In this document: positions 22,729-32,042 of the stretch, piece by piece
Numbering within the stretch: the first letter of the stretch is position 1
How the letters are laid out: every line of letters starts with the position of its first letter
The notes under the pieces: model-generated
What the model saw: the letters and a program-made list of their open reading frames with translations, nothing else
What the model was told of the DNA's origin: nothing
Database searches by the model: none
DNA from: Chthoniobacteraceae bacterium
Lineage (GTDB): Bacteria; Verrucomicrobiota; Verrucomicrobiia; Chthoniobacterales; Chthoniobacteraceae
Assembly (NCBI GenBank): GCA_947471505.1
Contig: CANIWM010000069.1
Span: 1-32,755, forward strand
Reading direction: 5' to 3'
DNA length: 32,755 nt
Program-made: the position numbers and the translations under genes

Positions 22729-25131
22729 ATGAAACTCTCACTCCTTACGCTCGCAATCATCGCCGCTCTCGTTGCGCCGCTCTCGGCGACTGCAGCTTCG
22801 CCCAGCGACAAGCTGACGATGCCGGACTTCACCAAAGGCGAGGCGATTCCCTCGAAGGCGAAGCACGACTGGAATCTCGGCGCGACCGGTGCGCGGGGAT
22901 GGATGTTTTGCGATAAGATGGTGACCACCGATGCGCGGCAGATTGCCATCACCAAAGTCGAAAGCGGATCGCCCGCCGATGGCCTCCTCGCAGTCGGCGA
23001 CGTGCTGCTCGGCGTGGGCGGCAAGCCGTTTTCCTACGACCCTCGCACGGAGTTCGGCAAGGCGCTCTCGGCTGCGGAATCCGACGCGGGCGGTGGAAAA
23101 CTAACGCTCTCACGCTGGCGGGCGGGCAAGTCGGAAGAGGTCGTATTGAAGCTCGCGGTGCTGGGCAATTACAGCGCCACCGCGCCTTTTGCCTGCCCGA
23201 AGTCGAAGCGCGTTTTTGAGCAAGGATGCAAGTTGCTCGCCGCGAAAATGACCGCACCGGGCTACGGGAAAAATCTCGACCCGATTCCCCGCTCGCTCAA
23301 CGCGCTCGCGCTGCTGGCCAGCGGAGACGCGGCGTATTTGCCGCTCGTCAAAAAGGAAGCGCAGTGGGCGGCGGACTTCTCGGCGGGCTCGATGCAGACT
23401 TGGTATTACGGCTACGTGATGATGCTGCTCTCCGAATACGTCATCGCGACGGGCGACCAATCGGTCATGCCCGGCTTGAAGCGACTCGCTCTGGAAGCGG
23501 CCACCGGCCAGAGCGCCGTCGGTTCCTGGGGACACCGGTTCGCGATTGCCGACGGTCGCCTCAGCGGGTACGGCATGATGAACTCTCCCGGCGTGCCTCT
23601 CACCACCTCGCTGGTCCTGGCCCGAAGGGCTGGTGTGAAGGACGCAGCGGTGGACCTCGCCATCGAGCGCAGCGCCCGGCTTCTGCGTTTCTACATTGGA
23701 AAAGGCGCGATCCCCTACGGCGACCACGCACCGTGGACGCAGACGCACGAAGACAACGGCAAATGCGGAATGGTCGCCGTCCTCTTCAGCCTGCTCGGCG
23801 AAGCAAAGGGCGCGGAGTTTTTCTCCCGCATGTGCGTCGCCTCGCACGGAGCGGAGCGCGACACCGGCCACACGGGCAACTTCTTCAACATGCTCTGGGC
23901 CATGCCCGGCATCGCGCAATCCGGCCCGCAGGCCACCGGCGCTTGGATGCAGGAATTTGGCGGCTGGTACTTCGACCTCGCGCGTCGCTGGGACGGCGGC
24001 TTCGCGCACCAAGGCCCGCCCGAGCCCGACAACGACAGCTACTCTGGCTGGGACTGCACCGGCGCTTTCCTGCTCGCCCACGCCATGCCGCTCAAGAAAA
24101 TCCACCTCACCGGCAAACGCCCCGCCGCAGTCCCGCAACTCAACGCCGCCGCCGCGCAATCGCTCATCGCCGACGGACGCGGCTGGAACAACAAAGACCG
24201 CAAAAGCGCCTACGACGCGCTCAGCGAAGAACAACTGCTCGCACGCCTCGCCAGTTGGTCGCCCACCGTCCGCGAGCGAGCTGCGGCAGGCCTCGAACGC
24301 AAAAAGAGCGTCGCCATTCCCGCGCTGCTGAAAATGCTCGAATCGCCCAGCCTCGACGCCCGCTATGGTGCCTGCCAGGGACTCGGCTCGCTGCGCGGAG
24401 CCGCCGCATCCGCAGTCCCCGCACTTCAAAAAGCCCTCAGCCACGAAGACCTCTGGCTGCGCATCCAGGCCGCCGAAGCCCTCGCCGAAATCGGCAAGCC
24501 CGCCAACGTCGCCGTCCCGGAACTTCTGGAGCGCCTCGCACGCGGCCCGACAAAAGAAGACCCTCGCGCCATGGAACAGCGCTACCTTTGCTCCGCGCTC
24601 TTCGGCACGCTGCTCAAAAAATCGCTCGACGGCGTGGACCGCGACCTCCTCCGCAAAGCCGTCGCCGCCGGCCTGCGCAACCAGGACGGACGCGCTCGCG
24701 GCGAAGTCGGCGGCATTTACAAACAGCTCACCTACGACGAGCTCAAGCCCCTCATGCCCGCCATCCTCGAAGCCATCGTCACCCCCGCGCCGAGCGGCGA
24801 AATGTTTGCCGACGGCATCCGCGTCGAAGGGCTCAAGCTCCTGGCCAAACACCGCATCGCCGAAGGAATCGCCGCCTGCGTGAAATACACCCGCGAGCAA
24901 AACCCGTGGGCCAGCCAGGAGCGCACCCCCGAGCTGATGAAAATCCTCCTCACCTACGGCACCCACGCAAAAGCGGTCATCCCCGAGCTGACAAAACTCG
25001 GCGACTACTTCGAGAAAGACGAAAAGGATTTCCCCAAGAAGCTCATGCTCGTGAAAGCCAAGAGCGTCCGCGACACCATCGCCGCCATCGAAGCCTCGAC
25101 GGAATCCCCGGAACTCATCCGGCTCAAATAG
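22729..25131 (+). CDS. Exported DUF6288 protein (PDZ-like + helical core + HEAT), copy 2
   Basis: Protein of 800 residues with a signal peptide (MKLSLLTLAIIAALVAPLSATAA), collinear with copy 1 over its whole length and clearly a paralogue. It keeps the PDZ-like segment (ITKVESGSPADGLLAVGDVL), the core blocks SWGHRFAIADGRL, GYGMMNSPGVPL, YGDHAP, DNGKCGM, ERDTGHTGNFFN and DSYSGWDCTGAF, and the HEAT region. Differences are a few extra residues in the loop after the first core helix (TAPGYGKNLDP) and a shorter loop after CSALFGT. Retention of the polar blocks in both copies supports a shared active or binding site. It follows the copy 2 esterase by 10 bp. Confidence 0.85.
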   Translation: MKLSLLTLAIIAALVAPLSATAASPSDKLTMPDFTKGEAIPSKAKHDWNLGATGARGWMFCDKMVTTDARQIAITKVESGSPADGLLAVGDVLLGVGGKPFSYDPRTEFGKALSAAESDAGGGKLTLSRWRAGKSEEVVLKLAVLGNYSATAPFACPKSKRVFEQGCKLLAAKMTAPGYGKNLDPIPRSLNALALLASGDAAYLPLVKKEAQWAADFSAGSMQTWYYGYVMMLLSEYVIATGDQSVMPGLKRLALEAATGQSAVGSWGHRFAIADGRLSGYGMMNSPGVPLTTSLVLARRAGVKDAAVDLAIERSARLLRFYIGKGAIPYGDHAPWTQTHEDNGKCGMVAVLFSLLGEAKGAEFFSRMCVASHGAERDTGHTGNFFNMLWAMPGIAQSGPQATGAWMQEFGGWYFDLARRWDGGFAHQGPPEPDNDSYSGWDCTGAFLLAHAMPLKKIHLTGKRPAAVPQLNAAAAQSLIADGRGWNNKDRKSAYDALSEEQLLARLASWSPTVRERAAAGLERKKSVAIPALLKMLESPSLDARYGACQGLGSLRGAAASAVPALQKALSHEDLWLRIQAAEALAEIGKPANVAVPELLERLARGPTKEDPRAMEQRYLCSALFGTLLKKSLDGVDRDLLRKAVAAGLRNQDGRARGEVGGIYKQLTYDELKPLMPAILEAIVTPAPSGEMFADGIRVEGLKLLAKHRIAEGIAACVKYTREQNPWASQERTPELMKILLTYGTHAKAVIPELTKLGDYFEKDEKDFPKKLMLVKAKSVRDTIAAIEASTESPELIRLK

Positions 25132-25570
25132 TCCAGCGGTAGCGGCGGTGCGGGAACCCGCACTTCACGACGCATGCCGACACACGATCACAGCGATCGG
25201 GGCGGGCCGGGACATCGAGCCCGCTGCGCCCGTGCATCGACCGAAAACCCTCCGGATGGAGTCGGGCTCAGGCGATAAAGACGAAGCGATAGCCCATAAA
25301 TTGCCGCGGCTGTTCGCAATGTTTTCGTCTGCCTTCACTGTGGATCTGGAAATGGGAGTCGGTGCGGTGCGGGCCTACTCGATTCACGGGTAGATGCGAA
25401 ACTTCCTTTCAGCCGCGCCCGAACACGGATGAATGGAGTGACGTCATGCTCGGGCGAACACCGGTTCGCGCGAAACGGCTTGCCCGGAGCGATGGCGCAA
25501 TCTCACCTCAACTAACAAGTCCACATCACACAGCCCGTCCATTACTTCCGTGTTCAAATCCTATCTCACC
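25132..25570. other. Intergenic region of 439 bp without a recognised gene
   Basis: Short chance frames only. A small perfect hairpin, GTGCGGG-AA-CCCGCAC (25148-25163), lies 17 bp after the DUF6288 stop and could contribute to transcription termination, although no T-tract follows. Composition is slightly less GC-rich towards 25500-25560, where the promoter for the alpha/beta hydrolase would be expected. No tRNA, repeat copy or transposase remnant was recognised. Confidence 0.5.
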
Positions 25571-26449
25571 ATGCGTCAAACCGTCCTCGCTTTCATTTGT
25601 TCAATCTTCGTTCTTGGCCCGTCGTTCGGGGCTGAGCTTGCTGTGCCGGACAATGTCGTCTTTGAACGGGCGATCGAGTTTTCCAATCCCGACAACCAGC
25701 ACTTGCAGGTGGATCTTGCGATGCCGAAAGAAGGCACGGGGCCTTTCCCGGCTGTGGTTTGTATCCATGGCGGCGGCTTTCGTGCCGGGACGCGTGAGGG
25801 GTATGACAACCTCTGCGTGACGCTCGCGCAGCACGGGTATGTGGCAATCACCGTCACCTACCGGCTCGCGCCCGCGTATCAGTTCCCTGCGGCGGTCCAG
25901 GATTGCAAAACGGCGGTGCGTTGGCTGCGGGCGAATGCGGCAAAGTATCATGTCGATCCGCATCGTATCGGAGTGACCGGGGGCTCCGCGGGCGGCCATC
26001 TCGCCCAGTTTCTCGGCGTGACGATGGGGGTGAAGGCTTTTGAAGGGGAAGAGTACAACGAGCAGTCGAGCGACGTCGCCTGCGTGGTGAATTTTTACGG
26101 GCCGAGTGACTTCACGAAGTCGTACGATAAGAGCGTGGATGCGAAGGAGGTGCTGCCGCTTTTCTTCGGGGGCGACCTCACCACGAAGCGCCGCGAACAC
26201 ATCATCGGCAGTCCGCTCTACTGGGTCACGCCATTCGCCGCGCCGACTCTTTGCGTGCATGGCACCGAAGACACGTACGTCGCCTATGAGCAGGCGGAAT
26301 GGATCGTGGCCAAACTCAAGGCCGCCGAGGTGGAGGTGAAGCTGCTGACCCTCGAAGGCGCGGGGCACGGATTCAAAGGAGAGTTTTTGGAGAAGGCCGA
26401 CAAGGCGCTCATGGAGTTCTTCGATGCGCATCTGAAGGCGGCGAAGTAA
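25571..26449 (+). CDS. Exported alpha/beta hydrolase (BD-FAE-like esterase)
   Basis: Protein of 292 residues from ATG 25571, which places the signal peptide ([22 protein letters not shown]) at the start; GTG 25550 would add seven residues before it. Alpha/beta hydrolase fold: oxyanion motif HGGGF (66-70), nucleophile elbow GGSAGG with Ser139, acid Asp234 in HGTEDTY and base His266 in GAGHGF. Architecture and length fit the bifunctional feruloyl/acetyl-xylan esterase-like (BD-FAE, HSL-related) group that removes side groups from plant cell-wall polysaccharides. It precedes the double glycosidase by 29 bp, consistent with one operon. Exact substrate inferred only. Confidence 0.88.
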   Translation: MRQTVLAFICSIFVLGPSFGAELAVPDNVVFERAIEFSNPDNQHLQVDLAMPKEGTGPFPAVVCIHGGGFRAGTREGYDNLCVTLAQHGYVAITVTYRLAPAYQFPAAVQDCKTAVRWLRANAAKYHVDPHRIGVTGGSAGGHLAQFLGVTMGVKAFEGEEYNEQSSDVACVVNFYGPSDFTKSYDKSVDAKEVLPLFFGGDLTTKRREHIIGSPLYWVTPFAAPTLCVHGTEDTYVAYEQAEWIVAKLKAAEVEVKLLTLEGAGHGFKGEFLEKADKALMEFFDAHLKAAK

Positions 26450-26478
26450 CGAGGAAAACCAAAGCGACAAACGACTGT

Positions 26479-28719
26479 ATGAAACTCGCGCTTATTCTTT
26501 GCACACTCTTGGCTGCGGTCTTCAACAGCCCCGGCGAAACCACGGGCGCTCAACCGAACCGCGAAAAGTCCGACAGACCGGAGATCGACCTCATCAAATT
26601 CAAGCTGACCTTTAGCGACGAGTTCGAAGGCGACCAACTCGACGCGACGAAATGGCAGGCTCCGGAGATGCCCCGGCAAGGGAGTTCGCGCTGGGTGAAG
26701 TCGCTCGCCACGGTGCGCGACGGGGCGCTGCATCTTGGAATCCGACTGACCGAAGATCCTGTGCTCCGCTACGACTGCGCGGCGGTGCGGACGCGGCGCG
26801 ATTATGATCCGTCCAAGACGATGTTTCAGCAGCGGTATGGATACTTTGAGGCGCGCGCCAAGTTGCCAAAAAATCTGAAAGCGGACTACTGGGCGGCGTT
26901 TTGGATGATGTGCGGAAACGTGAACAGTGCCGACACGCGCGAAGGCTTGGAGACGGATATTTTGGAAAGCTTCCCACTCGCGTACAAGACGAAGGTCGCG
27001 CTGGCGTTTCACTGGAATGGGTATGGCGAGAAGCATAACTCCACAGGTGTCGAACTGGCACCGACGCCGGAACTGCGCGACGGGGAGTTTCATCGCTACG
27101 GGCTGTATTGGGATGAGCACGTTTACGTGGCTTTTTACGACGGCAAAGAAATCGGGCGGACCGATTTGATCGGGCTCGGGAAAAGCGATGGCGGCAAGAC
27201 GCAGTCGCAAGGGCCGTGTCAAAAGCCCGGCTACTTGAAGTTGAGCTGCGAAGCCGCGCCGTGGGCGGGAGCGACCGACAAATGGGAAAAGGAGCCGACT
27301 AAGGAGGATGAGTTCGTGGTGGATTATGTCCGCGTTTATGAAGGGACATTGCCTGCGCCAGTCGCGGAGGCTGTGCCGCTGCCGAAGCTCAAGGTGAGCG
27401 ATAGCCATCGCTTTCTAGTGAACGAATCCGGCCAGTCTTTCTTTTGGTTGGCCGACACGGCGTGGGAACTTTTCCATCGCCTGAATCGCGAAGACGCGGA
27501 GCGGTATTTGATGAACCGCGCGAAGCTTGGCTTCAATGTCGTCCAGGCAGTTGCGCTCGCGGAATTCAACGGGCTCACCGCGCCGAACGCGTATGGCCAT
27601 TTGCCGCTGAAAAACAACGACCCGCGGCAACCGGACGAGGACTATTTCAAGCACGTGGATTGGATCGTCGCGAAGGCGAACTCTCTCGGGCTTTACGTAG
27701 GGTTCCTGCCGACGTGGGGCGACAAGTGGAACAAGAAGTGGGGTTCCGGGCCGGAGATTTTCACGCCGCAAAATGCCGAGGCTTATGGCGAGTGGCTGGC
27801 CAAACGATACAAGGACGCGGGCATCGTGTGGATTCTCGGCGGCGACCGTCCGGTGGAAAACGACGCGCATAAAGAGATCATTCGGGCGATGGCTCGGGGG
27901 CTCCGCAAGGGCGACGGCGGCACGCATCTCATCACGTTCCATCCGACCGGGGGCAGCGGCTCCAGCGTTCCGTTTCACAACGAGGAGTGGCTCGATTTTA
28001 ACATGCGGCAGAACGGGCATGTGGCGGAGTTCACCGGACGCTTTGAGCAGACTCGCGCGGATTACGACCGCACGCCGATCAAGCCGGTGCTGGACGGCGA
28101 GCCGATTTATGAGGGGCATCCGGTTTCATTTGATGCGAAGAAGTTCGGTCACTCGGTGGCGGCGGACATCCGTCGGGCGTTCTATTGGGACGTGTTCACC
28201 GGCGCTTGCGGGCACACTTATGGGCATCATTCCGTGTGGGCCATGCACAGTGCGAAGCAGGCTCCCGTCAATTCACCGCTGATGCCGTGGACCGATGCCA
28301 TCAACGAACCCGGCGCGGCGCAGGTCGGCATCGGTCGGCAACTCATCGAGTCGCGCCCATTCCTCACTCGCGTGCCCGATGATTCGGTGCTCGTGCCATC
28401 GGAGTATCCGACGCTCGTGCCCGGCGCGGGCACACGGCGTTTCGCGGCGACCCGCGACAGCGCTGGCAGTTGCGCGATGGTCTATGTGCCGGTCGGCCGC
28501 ACTTTCACGGTCCGCATGGACAAGATTTCCGGGTCGCAGGTGAAGGCGTGGTGGTTCAACCCCCGCGACGGCACCGCCACGGCGTTCGGCACCTTTGAGA
28601 ACAAGGGCGAGAAATTATTCACACCGCCAACGCCTGGCGAACTTCTCGACTGGGTGCTGGTCCTTGACGACGCCGCGAAAGGCTATCCGCAACCAGGAGC
28701 GAGGGCATCAAAACCGTAA
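26479..28719 (+). CDS. Exported double glycosidase: GH16-like + GH140-like (DUF4038)
   Basis: Protein of 746 residues from ATG 26479, with a signal peptide ([20 protein letters not shown]). Residues about 38-290 are a GH16-type jelly roll: [23 protein letters not shown], and the catalytic ETDILE motif with Glu158, Asp160 and Glu163; it ends with [11 protein letters not shown]. Residues about 300-735 match GH140/DUF4038: [31 protein letters not shown] (Asp456), LDGEPIYE (Glu541) and a C-terminal beta domain (AWWFNPRDG). Asp456 and Glu541 are candidate catalytic residues. GH140 includes apiosidases acting on rhamnogalacturonan-II; GH16 covers beta-glucans and galactans. Upstream extension to 26299 overlaps the hydrolase and is discarded. 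Confidence 0.88.
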   Translation: MKLALILCTLLAAVFNSPGETTGAQPNREKSDRPEIDLIKFKLTFSDEFEGDQLDATKWQAPEMPRQGSSRWVKSLATVRDGALHLGIRLTEDPVLRYDCAAVRTRRDYDPSKTMFQQRYGYFEARAKLPKNLKADYWAAFWMMCGNVNSADTREGLETDILESFPLAYKTKVALAFHWNGYGEKHNSTGVELAPTPELRDGEFHRYGLYWDEHVYVAFYDGKEIGRTDLIGLGKSDGGKTQSQGPCQKPGYLKLSCEAAPWAGATDKWEKEPTKEDEFVVDYVRVYEGTLPAPVAEAVPLPKLKVSDSHRFLVNESGQSFFWLADTAWELFHRLNREDAERYLMNRAKLGFNVVQAVALAEFNGLTAPNAYGHLPLKNNDPRQPDEDYFKHVDWIVAKANSLGLYVGFLPTWGDKWNKKWGSGPEIFTPQNAEAYGEWLAKRYKDAGIVWILGGDRPVENDAHKEIIRAMARGLRKGDGGTHLITFHPTGGSGSSVPFHNEEWLDFNMRQNGHVAEFTGRFEQTRADYDRTPIKPVLDGEPIYEGHPVSFDAKKFGHSVAADIRRAFYWDVFTGACGHTYGHHSVWAMHSAKQAPVNSPLMPWTDAINEPGAAQVGIGRQLIESRPFLTRVPDDSVLVPSEYPTLVPGAGTRRFAATRDSAGSCAMVYVPVGRTFTVRMDKISGSQVKAWWFNPRDGTATAFGTFENKGEKLFTPPTPGELLDWVLVLDDAAKGYPQPGARASKP

Positions 28720-28730
28720 CCGCAAAACTT

Positions 28731-29108
28731 ATGTCCAATCCACGCTTCGCTGTCGCCCAACTCGATGAAATCCCGCCGACTCCTTGTCCCTGCGGACAGG
28801 CGCGCCGCGCTTTTATGGAGGATTGGAATCAGCTCGCCACCGTGCATCTCACGGACATCCACGCGGACAGCCGCGCCCATTATCACAAGAAGATGACGGA
28901 GATTTACGTCGTGCTTGAGGGCGAAGGCTATCTCGAGGCCGATGGCGAAATCATTCCGCTCAAGCCCATGACCACCGTTATGATTCGCCCCGGCTGCGTC
29001 CACCGCGCTGTGGGCAATCTGCGCATCATCAATGTGCCCATGCCGCCTTTCGATCCCGCGGATGAGTTTGAGGTGGGAAGTCCGGATCAACCCGCGGAGC
29101 TTCCGTGA
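28731..29108 (+). CDS. Single-domain cupin protein
   Basis: Small cytoplasmic protein of 125 residues. Cupin motif 1 is HYHKKMTEIYVVLEGEG (His50, His52, Glu57), and motif 2 is IRPGCVHRAVGN (His91), giving a complete metal site. Such small cupins may act as sugar isomerases, sensors or dioxygenase-like proteins; nothing in the sequence decides which. It starts 11 bp after the double glycosidase, and its stop overlaps the GTG start of the next hydrolase (GTGA, 29105-29108), so all three are probably one transcript. It is the only protein of this cluster without a signal peptide. Confidence 0.9.
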   Translation: MSNPRFAVAQLDEIPPTPCPCGQARRAFMEDWNQLATVHLTDIHADSRAHYHKKMTEIYVVLEGEGYLEADGEIIPLKPMTTVMIRPGCVHRAVGNLRIINVPMPPFDPADEFEVGSPDQPAELP

Positions 29109-29995
29109 CCGCTATCCGTCACTCGATAACACGGCTGGCGGTCTTGCTGCTCGCCGTCGCTCGTCTCGCAGCGGCCGAGTTGCCGGACATCCGCAGCGTG
29201 CCGGCGGATCTTGTGGTGCCTGCATTGACCGCCGAGCCACCCTCTGCCGGCCAGCGGGTGAAGCAAACGCTCGCCGCTTGGAACGGCGCATCGGTTTACC
29301 ATGTGCTGTATCTCCCGACTGACTGGAAACCGGGCGTGAAGCTGCCCGTGCTCGTGGAGTTTGCGGGCAACGGCGGATTCTCAAATCAGTTCGGCGACAT
29401 CAGCACCGGTCGGCCCGAAGGCAGCAATCTTGGCTACGGTCTGTCTGCGGGCCGCGGGTTTATCTGGCTCTGCGTCCCGTATCTCAATGCGGCGGGCGAC
29501 GACCTCGCGCTGACGTGGTGGGGCGACCCCGCGAATCGCGACCCGCAGCCCACGCTGAAGTATTGTCGCGAAGCCGTGCGACGGGTCTGCCGCGAGTTCG
29601 GTGGCGACGATACGCGTGTTGTGCTCTGCGGCTTCTCGCGAGGAGCCATCGCATGCAATTTCCTCGGCCTGCACGACGACGAGACGGCGAAGCTCTGGCG
29701 CGGATTCTTCGCTTACAGCCACTACGACGGTGTCCGCTCGTGGCCTTATCCCGGCTCCGACCGCGCCTCCGCGCTCACGCGTCTGAAGCGGCTCGGCAAC
29801 CGTCCGCAATTCATCTGCGGCGAGGACGCAAACGCGAGCGAGACCGAGAAGTATCTCAAGCCATTGCTGCCCGACGCGAACCTCACATTCACGAGCACCG
29901 GCTTCCGCAATCACAACGACGCCTGGACCCTCCGGCCCAGTCCCGCGCGCGACCTTGCACGACAATGGCTGGCAAAAGTCGCGGCAGTCCCGTGA
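29105..29995 (+). CDS. Exported alpha/beta hydrolase
   Basis: Protein of 296 residues with GTG start set by the 4-bp overlap with the cupin gene, and a signal peptide (hydrophobic stretch LAVLLLAVARLAAAE after a short basic head). The nucleophile elbow is CGFSRGA with Ser178; NHNDAW near the C-terminus holds the probable catalytic His. The early VLYLPTDWKPGVKLPVLV strand and FAGNGGF oxyanion region fit PHB-depolymerase/feruloyl-esterase-like hydrolases. Context suggests an esterase acting on the same glycan as the neighbouring GH16/GH140 protein. Substrate not determined. Confidence 0.82.
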   Translation: MTAIRHSITRLAVLLLAVARLAAAELPDIRSVPADLVVPALTAEPPSAGQRVKQTLAAWNGASVYHVLYLPTDWKPGVKLPVLVEFAGNGGFSNQFGDISTGRPEGSNLGYGLSAGRGFIWLCVPYLNAAGDDLALTWWGDPANRDPQPTLKYCREAVRRVCREFGGDDTRVVLCGFSRGAIACNFLGLHDDETAKLWRGFFAYSHYDGVRSWPYPGSDRASALTRLKRLGNRPQFICGEDANASETEKYLKPLLPDANLTFTSTGFRNHNDAWTLRPSPARDLARQWLAKVAAVP

Positions 29996-30039
29996 CGGAG
30001 ATTGCGCCGCCATTGTGAACCGATTAGGCAGCCCGCACT

Positions 30040-31278
30040 ATGAAATCAGCATTCATCCTCAGCACACTCATTGCCCTCGTTTTTTCCGCGCAAGCGAAGC
30101 CGCTCAAAGTCTTCATCCTCGCGGGGCAGTCCAACATGGAAGGGCCTGCGAGTATCGCGACGTTTGACTATATCGGCGATGATCCGGTCACTGCGCCGTT
30201 GCTGAAGAAAATGCGCGGTGCCGACGGTAGTCCGGCCGTGTGCGATGGGGCGTGGATTTCGTATCTGACCGGAGCTGGCGAAAAGAACTTCGAACTCAAC
30301 GGCAAACTCACGGCGGGCTATGGCTCCATGTGGGGGCAGGATTCCACGAAGCCCGGCAAAAATATCGGCCCCGAGTTCACCTTTGGCCTCACGATGGATG
30401 CAGCGCTCGACGAACCGGTGCTCATCATCAAGACCGCGTGGGGCGGCAAGAACCTGCACACCGATTTCCGTCCGCCGAGCGCGGGGCCGTATGAGTTGAG
30501 TTCGTTTCAAAAAGAGAACTATCCCAAGCAGACGGGGCACGGCATTCCGAAGGATTTCGAGAAGTGGAAAGCCGATAAGGCAAAGGAGACCGGCGTCTAC
30601 TACCGCCTGATGATCGAGCACGTGAAAAAGGTCCTCGCCGACCCGAAGCGCGTCTACCCGCAATACGATGCGGCGCAGGGATTCGAGGTCGCGGGCTTTG
30701 CGTGGCTGCAAGGCTGGAACGACATGGTCGATGGTCACGTTTATCCGGGCCACAACAAGCCGGACCGCTTCGCCCTTTACTCGGATTTGCTCGCGCACTT
30801 CATCCGCGACGTGCGCAAGGATATCAATGCGCCGAAGATGCCATTCGTCATTGGCGTGATGGGCGTCGGCGGGGCAAAGGCAGGCGCTGACGTCGTGGCC
30901 TTCCGCGAGGCCATGACGGCTCCGTCGCTGCTGCCGGAATTTGCAGGCAACGTCGCCGCCGTGCCGACCGCGCCGTTTTGGTCCGACGAGCTGGGAGCCA
31001 TTGAAGACAAACGTGGAAAGGTAAGCCAAATGCGATACTTCCTCGACTCCAAGCACAAGGACCACCCGAACGCGGACGGACATATGACCGACGGGGAAAA
31101 GCAGGAATATGTGAAATCGTTCGAGGCCAAACTCATCTCGCCAGCGGAAGTCGCCGCATGGAAACGCGGCGCATCGAGCGCGGGCTACCATTACCTCGGC
31201 TGCGCGAAGACGTTCGCACTCATGGGCAAGGCTTTCGCGGAAGCGACGCTCGATTTGATGAAGCAGAAACGCCCGTGA
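30040..31278 (+). CDS. Exported SASA-family carbohydrate esterase, copy 3
   Basis: Protein of 412 residues with a signal peptide (MKSAFILSTLIALVFSAQAK). Nucleophile Ser31 is in FILAGQSNMEG, followed by KTAWGGKNL, AWLQGWNDMVD and the catalytic His384 in SAGYHYLGCAKTF. It is the closest paralogue of copy 2, sharing FDYIGDDP.TAPLLK.MRG and the MRYFLDSKHKDHPNADG block, but has a longer loop (about residues 145-185). No DUF6288 gene follows; instead there is a hairpin and a truncated beta-helix gene. It may be the remaining half of a third esterase-DUF6288 unit or a separate duplication. Confidence 0.9.
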   Translation: MKSAFILSTLIALVFSAQAKPLKVFILAGQSNMEGPASIATFDYIGDDPVTAPLLKKMRGADGSPAVCDGAWISYLTGAGEKNFELNGKLTAGYGSMWGQDSTKPGKNIGPEFTFGLTMDAALDEPVLIIKTAWGGKNLHTDFRPPSAGPYELSSFQKENYPKQTGHGIPKDFEKWKADKAKETGVYYRLMIEHVKKVLADPKRVYPQYDAAQGFEVAGFAWLQGWNDMVDGHVYPGHNKPDRFALYSDLLAHFIRDVRKDINAPKMPFVIGVMGVGGAKAGADVVAFREAMTAPSLLPEFAGNVAAVPTAPFWSDELGAIEDKRGKVSQMRYFLDSKHKDHPNADGHMTDGEKQEYVKSFEAKLISPAEVAAWKRGASSAGYHYLGCAKTFALMGKAFAEATLDLMKQKRP

Positions 31279-31337
31279 TTTTGCAAACTCAAGGTCTGCG
31301 GGATGCGCGCCAAAGTCAGACAGGTTTCCTTCCAGAA

Positions 31338-31374
31338 TGAAGGCTGTGCCTTGATTGGCAAGGCATAGCCTTCA
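31338..31374. repeat. Strong hairpin at the broken end of the beta-helix gene
   Basis: TGAAGGCTGTGCCTTG (31338-31353) pairs with CAAGGCATAGCCTTCA (31359-31374) over a 5-nt ATTGG loop: 16 bp with one G-T pair. No T-run follows on either strand, so it is not a typical intrinsic terminator. It lies 59 bp after the esterase stop, and the first ATG of the following open frame is formed by its last base. It could be a REP-like repeat unit or the scar of the event that truncated that gene. Confidence 0.75.
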
Positions 31375-32009
31375 TGTGCGCTTTGTGCGTTACCGGGGAC
31401 TTCTGGGTTAAAGACATCGTCATGCGCGAGACGCTCAACAACGTGCAGGTGTGGGGCGACTGCCGGCGCATCACCATCACGGGAGCGCATTCGTATCACA
31501 ACTCGACGCTTGAAAAGGGCGCGGGCTATCCGGCGGATATTTCCATCCGAGGATCGCAGGTGCTCGTGGATCGTTGCAGTTCGCACGGACTCGGCGGCTT
31601 CTACGTCGCGACGCTGAACCAGGCAGCCATGTTGAACGTGGTGCTGAACTGCACCTTCGAGGGCACCGGGAGCATCCAGCCGCACATGCATTGGTCCACT
31701 GGCCTGCTCATTGACTCATGCACCATCCCCGACGGACGGATCGACCTCATCAACCGGCACAGCTCTGGCTCCGGCCACGGCTGGGCCATCGGCTGGGGCA
31801 GCGTGTGGAATGGCACCGTGAAACCTCTGCAAATCCAAATGCCGCCCGGCGCCTTGAATCTGACCATCGGCTGCAAGGGCGAGCCGCATAAGACCCACAG
31901 CAACGAAGCGTTCTTCTCCGTCAATGAACCCGTGACTCCCGCCAGCCTGTATCTCGCGCAGTTGCGTGAGCGACTGGGCGACGCGGCGGTGAAGAATATT
32001 GGGTATTGA
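31374..32009 (+). pseudogene. 5'-truncated parallel beta-helix protein (polysaccharide-lyase-like fold)
   Basis: The open frame encodes 211 residues from the first ATG, but there is no signal peptide, and the protein begins inside a right-handed beta-helix (repeating rungs: FWVKDIVMRETLNNVQVWG, ITITGAHSY, DISIRGSQVLVDRCSSHG, LNVVLNCTF, GLLIDSCTI). The tail SNEAFFS...VTPASLYLAQLRERLG looks like an intact C-terminus. In another frame just upstream, 31376-31396 reads VRFVRYR, a natural beta-helix rung, so a frameshift near 31396-31400 and loss of the 5' part are likely. Full-length relatives are exported pectate-lyase-fold proteins. The remnant is probably not functional as a secreted enzyme. 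Confidence 0.7.
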
Positions 32010-32042
32010 CCCTCACATGTAACTCACACTTTCACTCCCGAT

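Noticed and set aside
23110-25142. Very long open frames of over 600 codons on both strands over DUF6288 copy 2
   Set aside because: They are GC-rich shadows of the real gene, with Arg/Pro/His-rich or low-complexity translation and no recognisable family.
25148-25393. Short gene in the 439-bp gap after DUF6288 copy 2
   Set aside because: No start context, no signal peptide and no coherent composition; treated as non-coding.
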